NCBI RefSeq assembly: GCF_004151245.1
Contig: NZ_JUIW01000004.1
Location: 186,001-250,000 of the forward strand
DNA: 64,000 nucleotides
Direction of reading: 5' to 3'
Source of the DNA: Flavobacterium beibuense
GTDB taxonomy: Bacteria > Bacteroidota > Bacteroidia > Flavobacteriales > Flavobacteriaceae
Shown: positions 58,048-64,000 of the stretch, in pieces
Layout of the letters: each line of letters starts with the position of its first letter
Position numbering within the stretch: the first letter of the stretch is position 1
Position numbers and translations under genes: made by a program
Notes under the pieces: model-generated
The model's database searches: none
What the model was told of the DNA's origin: nothing
The model's input: the letters and a program-made list of their open reading frames with translations, nothing else

Positions 58048-59184
58048 CTACCTCTCGAGTATACTGGATATATTCGCAATATATTTTTCAGGAGAAAATT
58101 CTGCCATTGCCCTTTCATATCCCTTTTCTCCAAATTCTTTTCTAAGATCTGCATTATTAATAAGCTTGAGTAAAGCATCAGCAAAATCGCCTTCGTTTGA
58201 TGGCTCTATAAGATAGCCTGTTTCATTGTTTACCACTATCTCGATCACTCCGCCATGATTAGAGGCTACAACCGGCTTTTTTGCCAGCATTGCTTCTAAG
58301 GCTACCAACCCGAAAGACTCTGCCTCTGTAGATGGCATAACAGCAATATCAGTAGCATCCCAAACCTGTTTAAGGCTTTTAGTAAACGGTAAAACAGTTA
58401 CTTTGTTTTCCAATCCTTCCGTTTGCACTATTTCATATACCTCATCCTCATAAAACTCCTGTCCCGGCACCGGAGAGCCAACCAAAAGTAGTTTTGCTTT
58501 GGTTTTTTGCAGGTAATTAGTAAATGTGTTTAAAAGCCATTTGTGTCCTTTAAGCCTGCTTATCCTGCCTACGAGGGTAATGATAATATCTTCCTGGGAA
58601 AACCCGAAATCTTCTTTTGTTGCAGCTTCCCGCTGTGATTTTGATACAGCAGGGCCGTTATGCACCACAACCGTTTTTTTACTTAAAGACGGCTGCCTTT
58701 TTATAAGATTGTTTTCCGTTGCCTGCGAATTACATATCACAACATCTGCTCTTTTGGCAAGTAGCTTTGGATAAGCTTCAGCAAATATTTTAGGGTGTAC
58801 AATTATTTCATGCACATGCCAAACATGTTTTATTTTTCTTTTCCGGGCATACATCATTCCTAACAATACCGCAAGAGTATTAGAATAAACAATATCAAAT
58901 TTATATTGCTCGTTAAGCTTATCAAGAATCGCTATCCCTTTTTTTATGTCCTTTGAAAAACTTAACAGGTTTTTTGGGGTAAACATATTTCTGTAAACCT
59001 TAACTACCGGAGCAACAACTACCTTTATCCCTTGTTTTTCAAGCTCAGTTTTAAGCGGGCCTTCCTGTGGCAATACCACTACCGGAAAGAATTTAGATTT
59101 ATCCAGTCCGGTAACAGTGAGGTACAGCATTCTGTCTGACCCATACATTTCTGCAGCCTGATGTATTACAAGGATATTTTTCAT
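58048..59184 (-). CDS. Glycosyltransferase family 4
   Basis: A 378-residue retaining GT-B enzyme. The N terminus ILVIHQAAEMYGSDRMLYL, the nucleotide-sugar region ITLVGRISRLKGHKWLL (about 190-206) and the EAESFGLVALEAMLAKKPVV block with the EX7E motif define GT4. It adds a sugar of unknown type to the lipid-linked repeat unit. The ATG at 59184 overlaps the stop of the upstream polymerase gene (ATGA), showing tight coupling. Confidence 0.92.
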   Translation of the reverse strand: MKNILVIHQAAEMYGSDRMLYLTVTGLDKSKFFPVVVLPQEGPLKTELEKQGIKVVVAPVVKVYRNMFTPKNLLSFSKDIKKGIAILDKLNEQYKFDIVYSNTLAVLLGMMYARKRKIKHVWHVHEIIVHPKIFAEAYPKLLAKRADVVICNSQATENNLIKRQPSLSKKTVVVHNGPAVSKSQREAATKEDFGFSQEDIIITLVGRISRLKGHKWLLNTFTNYLQKTKAKLLLVGSPVPGQEFYEDEVYEIVQTEGLENKVTVLPFTKSLKQVWDATDIAVMPSTEAESFGLVALEAMLAKKPVVASNHGGVIEIVVNNETGYLIEPSNEGDFADALLKLINNADLRKEFGEKGYERAMAEFSPEKYIANISSILER

Positions 59185-60422
59185 TGCATGCGGTTTGTTA
59201 CAGCCCTGGCTATATTTTCTCTGTATCGCACTAAAAAACCAAAGATTACGGCCTTAGTATCTACTATAAAATAAAAGCCTAAAAACACCCAGTAAGAAAC
59301 AAACAGATAAACACCTGTACCTACTATTATAAGATTGATATTAGTTATTACAGAATTATCAAAAGGCTTATTTTTAAAAAGCAGTAATATAGAAACAAGC
59401 AATAAAATTACCCCTGCTAATCCTGATTTTAAGAAAACAGTCGTAAAGCCATTATGTAAAAACGGAATAAATCGCATAAAACTGGTTTGCAGCCACATTT
59501 TTGTTCGTAAATCAGTCTTTGACCCTAATCCTTTACCAAAAGCAATAGTAGCAGGCCCTTCATCTGTTACCTGCTTATAAGTCATTATTGTTTCATAAGA
59601 GCGGTAGTTATCATTAAGATCTTTCCAGTTATATTTATTAACATGAGTTTTAAATGCTTCCTTAGGCGCATTTTTAATCTTATAGAAAAATGCTTCAGCG
59701 CCTCTGGTCCTGCTTGGATTAGAATAATATATAGCCGTATACCCACCCCCTAAAATAATTACAGATAAAGCAAGTATTGTAAGTGATCGCCTGTCTGCAA
59801 CAAAATATCCTTTCATTGCCACATATAGAATAGCAAACTGAATAAAGTTACTTCTAGCCAGATAAAGCGCCGTAGAAAATATTAGTAAAGGCAAAAACAG
59901 TTTTACTTTTTTATATGATATTTCAAGACCTAACTGTTTTCTGAAAATTAATATTATAATCGCATAAACCTCAAAATCACTAAAATAACCGGTATGCATA
60001 CGTAAAGTAGGCATATCTCTTATATGTAAAAAAGTAAAAGCATAGGCAATGTTTAACATATGAAAAACAGCTAATACAATACCTGTTCTTAATATAATAA
60101 TAAACGGATTATCAAAATATTCTTTACAGAGTTGATATCCTATTAATAAACCTAAAATAGGTTTGAGCATATAGGCTATATCTTTTGCAAAATCAAAAGG
60201 TTTGGGAAAATCGAAAAGACAAACTATAAAAGCTATAAGTAATATTGCCGAAAAACATGCCAGTTGTTTCACAATGGTTAAGCTATATTTTTTTCGCAAC
60301 GTGATTAGAACAACAACACTCCAAGTAAAAAATGTAGCTTCATATATATTAAAGTATGGCACTAAAATACAGGCCATAAATAATAGTTCGTATACTCTTT
60401 GTTTTTTTATCCTAAAACCCAT
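59181..60422 (-). CDS. O-antigen polymerase-like membrane protein
   Basis: A 413-residue protein with about 10-11 membrane helices; a long extracytoplasmic loop (about 235-305) contains NYRSYETIMTYKQVTDEGPA and GKGLGSKTDL. This fits Wzy-type polymerases, which are poorly conserved in sequence, so the call rests on topology and position between a flippase and a glycosyltransferase. Several Lys-rich short cytoplasmic loops are seen. It overlaps the next gene by 4 bases. Confidence 0.72.
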   Translation of the reverse strand: MGFRIKKQRVYELLFMACILVPYFNIYEATFFTWSVVVLITLRKKYSLTIVKQLACFSAILLIAFIVCLFDFPKPFDFAKDIAYMLKPILGLLIGYQLCKEYFDNPFIIILRTGIVLAVFHMLNIAYAFTFLHIRDMPTLRMHTGYFSDFEVYAIIILIFRKQLGLEISYKKVKLFLPLLIFSTALYLARSNFIQFAILYVAMKGYFVADRRSLTILALSVIILGGGYTAIYYSNPSRTRGAEAFFYKIKNAPKEAFKTHVNKYNWKDLNDNYRSYETIMTYKQVTDEGPATIAFGKGLGSKTDLRTKMWLQTSFMRFIPFLHNGFTTVFLKSGLAGVILLLVSILLLFKNKPFDNSVITNINLIIVGTGVYLFVSYWVFLGFYFIVDTKAVIFGFLVRYRENIARAVTNRMQ

Positions 60423-60492
60423 CTATGGTTAACCGGCTAATATCTTTTATTAATAATTAAAGTACATACTGATCAAAAATACAATAGTTTTT

Positions 60493-61746
60493 CTAATCTG
60501 ACTGAAGCAACTTTTTTTTGATGATTTTTAAAAACAAAATTGCTGTTATAAGTTCTGTAAAAACAAAAACCATTAAAACACCCTGTAACTTTAAAAAGGG
60601 CAGTGTAATTACAATTGCTGCAAGAGTAAACATAGCCATAAGCATGGTTACATTTGTGTATTGCTTATTAAAATTCCAACCTAATACCAGTTGCTTTAAT
60701 GGTATTGATATGGCAAATGCTACCGGTACTAAAGCACCCCATTTTAAAAGGGCAGAAATTTCTGTTAATGACTGTGGTTTAAAATAAGCCACAACATAAT
60801 CAGAAAAAACAAACAACACAGCCATAAGCAAAGTTATAAACACAAAGTTGCTTATATTAAACTGTTTCCAGAAACGTAATCCCTGCTTTGTTTGTGTTTC
60901 TAAAAGGTAACATACTTTTGGAAAAACATAGCTGAAAAATAGTAGTATATACGTCCTGAATACAAATATTATTCTCTCTACTACAGCATAAATACCTGCC
61001 GCAGCATCTCCCATAAAGATTTTTATAAGAATAACAGGTGCATACATTTGCTGAGATAATACGGCTTGTGAAGCAAAGAACCTGAAATGATCTTTTAAAT
61101 GGTTTTTTACATCATTAAACGATGTTTTGTAAGGACTGATATAAAAATATTTTCCTAACCATAAAAAAGCACATGTGTTAGCTATTATCATTCCTAAGCC
61201 CCACCATAAATTAGCATAAATGTAATCGGCCGGCTTTTTAATAACGTAAAACACTCCGGCTACATAAATAAGTTTAGAAACAATATTTAGAAATGTAATC
61301 TGTTTAAAATATTCTAGTCCCTGGAATACCCATGTAGGGTTTATAAACTGACCGATAAGTATAGGTAAAGCTAAGAGATACAATTCTTTTTCTTCTCTAA
61401 AATAAGGAACCAACAGGTATATTGTAATAGTTAAAAAAAGTACTACCAATAACAATACTACTTTTGTTATATAAACAGTACTTACTATTTTTTCAAGATT
61501 TTCTTTATTTTCCCTGTTTATGGCAACCTCTTTAACCCCTATTATATCACTACCGTAATCAATAATAACAATTAATAAAAAACAAATAGCAAGTGAAGTA
61601 CTTATCTTACCAAAACCATCTTCTCCACAAGTATATATAAGATAAGGAGCTACTAACAATGGTGTTACAAGGTTAAAACCCTGACCAATACCATAAACCA
61701 AAAGATTGGTTATAGATTTTTCTCTAAGCACTTTAAGTACTCTCAT
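60493..61746 (-). CDS. Wzx-type polysaccharide flippase
   Basis: A 417-residue membrane protein with about 12 helices of the MOP flippase superfamily. The N terminus LLVYGIGQGFNLVTPLLVAPYL-like region, GEDGFGKISTSLAICF and the YVVIKKP loop are typical of Wzx (RfbX group). It would carry the undecaprenyl-linked repeat unit across the inner membrane. It starts 1 base after the GT39-type gene stop and lies 70 bases before the polymerase gene, a gap without obvious signal. Confidence 0.87.
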   Translation of the reverse strand: MRVLKVLREKSITNLLVYGIGQGFNLVTPLLVAPYLIYTCGEDGFGKISTSLAICFLLIVIIDYGSDIIGVKEVAINRENKENLEKIVSTVYITKVVLLLVVLFLTITIYLLVPYFREEKELYLLALPILIGQFINPTWVFQGLEYFKQITFLNIVSKLIYVAGVFYVIKKPADYIYANLWWGLGMIIANTCAFLWLGKYFYISPYKTSFNDVKNHLKDHFRFFASQAVLSQQMYAPVILIKIFMGDAAAGIYAVVERIIFVFRTYILLFFSYVFPKVCYLLETQTKQGLRFWKQFNISNFVFITLLMAVLFVFSDYVVAYFKPQSLTEISALLKWGALVPVAFAISIPLKQLVLGWNFNKQYTNVTMLMAMFTLAAIVITLPFLKLQGVLMVFVFTELITAILFLKIIKKKLLQSD

Positions 61747-61747
61747 T

Positions 61748-63592
61748 TTACTCCTTTTTTTCTATCTGAACCGAATATATTATAAGATTTCTGTCTTTTC
61801 CGTCTGCAAAAGTATCATTATCAAAAATAAACTGAGCTTTAGTTTTGGTGTCTGCCTTTATTTCAAAAGGCAGTTTTTTTTCATTGGTGTTTTCATCACC
61901 ACCCAAATAGTAATCCCCTATTTTTTCATCTCCCATTTTTACCTGTAGGTGTGCGTGCTCTCCGTTTATAGGTTCTTTAGGCAGGCTGTTTGCTTTTATA
62001 ACAAGATTATACTGTCCTTTCTGCAGTTTAACTTTTCCTGATGTAAGGCTACCGTTTTCAAAAATATAAAGGTTCCCCTTATCATCAATATTTTTTGGGA
62101 TAAACCTGTCGGAAGACAATCGTAGAGGAAATTCCGGGCTTTTTTTTGACTTATAATGCCTTGCCCACGCATCATACATTTGTATATTTTTACTTAGTGT
62201 GAAATTTTCATTCAAAAATGCCTCTTGTTCCGTAGTAAGGTTATACATATTGAAATTGCCATCAAGAAACCAGAAAGATTCAATTTCTATTTTTCCGTTT
62301 TTCATGGCCTCAATATAATCGCCAAGCTTCATTTCCAAAACCGGTTCACCAGTTGATTTAAAAAAATAACTCATAAGCCACCCCCAGGAAGATACCACTT
62401 TATCTCCCTGTTGGTTATTGTTTTGTATTTCTATAGTAAGTTCCCTGTATTGCGATTTATAGACCTTGTTATAATAGTCCTTCACTATAAAGATATCTGT
62501 TAAAGAAAGTATTGTTATAATCAGTATTATAATCCCTTTACCTATACTGTTGCGAATAAAGCTCACAGCAAGGGCAAATAATACTATTAATGCAGGTAAT
62601 AAATGTATATAATATCTTGAAAGAATCATCGGTTCATCAAGATAAGATTTGATAATAGTAATGGGAATGGAGAAAAATATCCAACAGAACAGAAACAGAG
62701 AGGAAAAAATAATTTTATCAGATAAAAGGTTTTCTGCTGTAGCTATTTTCTGCTTTTGTGTAAATAGGGTCACAAAATAAAAAATGGCCAATAAAAGAAA
62801 CGGAAACCAAAGCAACTCTGTATTGCCTGTAAATCCTCTTACAATTTCAGAAAAGCCATTAGGCCCTGGCAGTGTAAGCCAGCCTGAATGGTATTGGGTC
62901 ATTTTAAGGAAAATTTCATATGTGGGTAATATTACTATAAGAGTTACAATTCCAGATAATACTGAGAATTTAAAAAAAGATCCCTTTTCCTTTTTAGGAA
63001 TAAGAACTAACATAAAAAGTATAAGTAACGCCTGCCCTACCACAGTAATAAGAGAGACAAAATGGGCATTAACCATAAGTCCTGTAAAGATACCGTACCA
63101 AATAGCATTTTTAGAGGATGGTTCCCTTAGAAAAAGAAGAAGCCTGTAAAATGAAAGTACACAAAAAAGTACCAACAAAGCATATGGTCTGGCTTCCTGC
63201 GAATAACTGATATGGTATAGGTTAATAGTTAATAATAGTGCCGCAATAAGCCCGGTATTTTTATTATATAATGACTTCCCTAAAAGATATATAGCATATA
63301 TTGTGGCAATCCCGGTTAGGACAGAAAAAATTCTTGCAGTTAGGGCAGAATATCCAAACAGGATGTGAAAAATTCTTACTATAAAGAAATACAAATGCCC
63401 CATACCTTCCCTTGCAAGAATAACCTCATGAAATTCTTTAAGAGACAGAGAAGGGTCCGACTCAATCATTGTATGTATCTCATCTAACCATATACTTTGA
63501 AAGTCAGCATGAAAAATGCGTAAGAATGATGCCAGAAGCAATATGCCCAGCAGTATATAATTTTGTTTTATAAAAGTTACTGTTTTTTTCAT
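61748..63592 (-). CDS. GT39-family-like membrane glycosyltransferase
   Basis: A 614-residue protein with about 12 membrane helices and a soluble C-terminal domain (about 390-614). The Asp/Glu motif of the first extracytoplasmic loop, SIWLDEIHTM (about 33-42), and the ISYSQEARPYALLVLF segment are those of ArnT/PMT-type (GT39/GT83) enzymes that use polyprenyl-phosphate sugars on the periplasmic face. The C-terminal domain has a beta-rich, possibly carbohydrate-binding look. It lies 2 bases after the aminotransferase gene. Confidence 0.85.
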   Translation of the reverse strand: MKKTVTFIKQNYILLGILLLASFLRIFHADFQSIWLDEIHTMIESDPSLSLKEFHEVILAREGMGHLYFFIVRIFHILFGYSALTARIFSVLTGIATIYAIYLLGKSLYNKNTGLIAALLLTINLYHISYSQEARPYALLVLFCVLSFYRLLLFLREPSSKNAIWYGIFTGLMVNAHFVSLITVVGQALLILFMLVLIPKKEKGSFFKFSVLSGIVTLIVILPTYEIFLKMTQYHSGWLTLPGPNGFSEIVRGFTGNTELLWFPFLLLAIFYFVTLFTQKQKIATAENLLSDKIIFSSLFLFCWIFFSIPITIIKSYLDEPMILSRYYIHLLPALIVLFALAVSFIRNSIGKGIIILIITILSLTDIFIVKDYYNKVYKSQYRELTIEIQNNNQQGDKVVSSWGWLMSYFFKSTGEPVLEMKLGDYIEAMKNGKIEIESFWFLDGNFNMYNLTTEQEAFLNENFTLSKNIQMYDAWARHYKSKKSPEFPLRLSSDRFIPKNIDDKGNLYIFENGSLTSGKVKLQKGQYNLVIKANSLPKEPINGEHAHLQVKMGDEKIGDYYLGGDENTNEKKLPFEIKADTKTKAQFIFDNDTFADGKDRNLIIYSVQIEKKE

Positions 63593-63594
63593 AG

Positions 63595-64000
63595 CTATTC
63601 AGTAATGTGCCTTATAACATGAGAAGAATCAAGTTCAAAAAAAAGCGGAAGGCGCAACAGTCTGTCAGAATATTTCTTGGTTTGTATCAAATCCCTTCCA
63701 TCGTGGCTGTCTTTATAAAAAGGGCTTTCATGAAGGCTTATATAATGAAAAACAGATAATATATCCTTTGCCTTAAGTTTATTTATAATATCTGTACGCT
63801 GCTTGAGACTATTGCATACAATATAGAACATATGAGCATTATTGGTAGCATAAAATGGTATATTAGGAAGTTGTATGGCGTTTTGTCCTGCCCATTCTCT
63901 AAGCCCTCCATAGTAATGTTCCCACAACTGTTTCCTTTTTTCCTGTATGGTTTCAAGATTTTCCAACTGAGCCCATAAAAAAGCCGCTATAATTTCTGAA
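63595..64000 (-). CDS. DegT/DnrJ/EryC1 (WecE/RffA-like) sugar aminotransferase, 5' end outside window
   Basis: The last 134 residues of a PLP-dependent sugar aminotransferase; the frame stays open to the window edge (SEIIAAFLWAQLENLE just inside it). The HMFYIVCNSLKQRTDIINKL segment and the C-terminal FHYISLHESPFYK and SDRLLRLPLFFELD blocks match dTDP-4-amino-4,6-dideoxygalactose transaminases (WecE). The PLP lysine lies outside the window. It points to an amino-deoxy sugar in the glycan, as the first visible gene of the leftward cluster. Confidence 0.88.
   Translation of the reverse strand, partial: SEIIAAFLWAQLENLETIQEKRKQLWEHYYGGLREWAGQNAIQLPNIPFYATNNAHMFYIVCNSLKQRTDIINKLKAKDILSVFHYISLHESPFYKDSHDGRDLIQTKKYSDRLLRLPLFFELDSSHVIRHITE

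Noticed and set aside
1..64000. tRNA, rRNA, CRISPR, insertion sequence, prophage or integrative element
   Set aside because: No cloverleaf-like element, repeat-spacer array, transposase, integrase or terminal repeats were recognised; base and codon use look uniform by eye.

Overview
The window reads as a chromosomal segment of a member of the Flavobacteriaceae (Bacteroidota), probably Flavobacterium or a close relative. The evidence is AT-rich DNA, promoters of the Bacteroidota type (TTG / TAnnTTTG), almost no Shine-Dalgarno signals, several TTG starts, a SprE/PorW gliding and type IX secretion lipoprotein, and many families largely confined to this group (DUF4421, DUF4292, DUF4254, DUF5687, DUF6427, DUF6341). 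No tRNA, rRNA, CRISPR array, insertion sequence or prophage was seen, and no stretch over about 300 bases lacks a gene.

Region 1 (1-15.6 kb) is a divergent heme locus. Leftward from an AraC-type regulator run hemA, hemC, a Ktr/Trk potassium channel pair, hemD, hemE, an unknown small gene, a GNAT acetyltransferase, hemF and a DUF4421 outer-membrane-type protein cut by the window edge. Rightward run the AraC gene, hemH, a MATE exporter, hemJ, an orphan NtrY-like histidine kinase and an enoyl-CoA hydratase. Together they cover glutamyl-tRNA to heme except hemL and hemB. The route is the aerobic one (HemF), with HemJ as protoporphyrinogen oxidase.

Region 2 (15.6-26.6 kb) holds mostly short lipid, redox and housekeeping units: a fatty acid hydroxylase-type protein, YiaA, a helical protein of unknown function, an HD phosphohydrolase, two PlsC-type acyltransferases, an acyl-ACP desaturase, a bacilliredoxin, trpS, dprA, an HU/SPOR membrane protein and an acyl-CoA thioesterase. 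Many are bounded by clear intrinsic terminators.

Region 3 (26.6-34 kb) is an envelope operon read leftward: a flippase, dut, a TPR protein, a sugar nucleotidyltransferase, a second TPR protein, a DUF4292 lipoprotein and an EnvC-like amidase activator with a degenerate LytM domain.

Region 4 (34-43.1 kb) carries sprE, a bactofilin, AtpZ and an AtpI-like protein, then atpB-E-F-H-A-G. The atpD and atpC genes are absent, as expected for this phylum. The atp genes contain a strong hairpin between atpE and atpF and a heptamer repeat between atpA and atpG.

Region 5 (43.2-47.2 kb) is a PadR-controlled membrane module: PadR, two paralogous small membrane proteins with HAAS-like N-terminal domains (one split by a one-base frameshift at a T6 run), a DUF5687 ABC permease and its ATPase.

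Region 6 (47.3-53.2 kb) contains a ferredoxin-NADP reductase-like electron transfer protein, a GT9/DUF4254 pair, upp, DUF6427, DUF6341 and purD. Region 7 (53.3-64 kb) is a leftward exopolysaccharide or O-antigen cluster: a sugar aminotransferase (cut by the edge), a GT39-type transferase, Wzx flippase, polymerase, glycosyltransferases, O-antigen ligase, UDP-xylose synthase and the initiating polyprenyl-phosphate sugar transferase.
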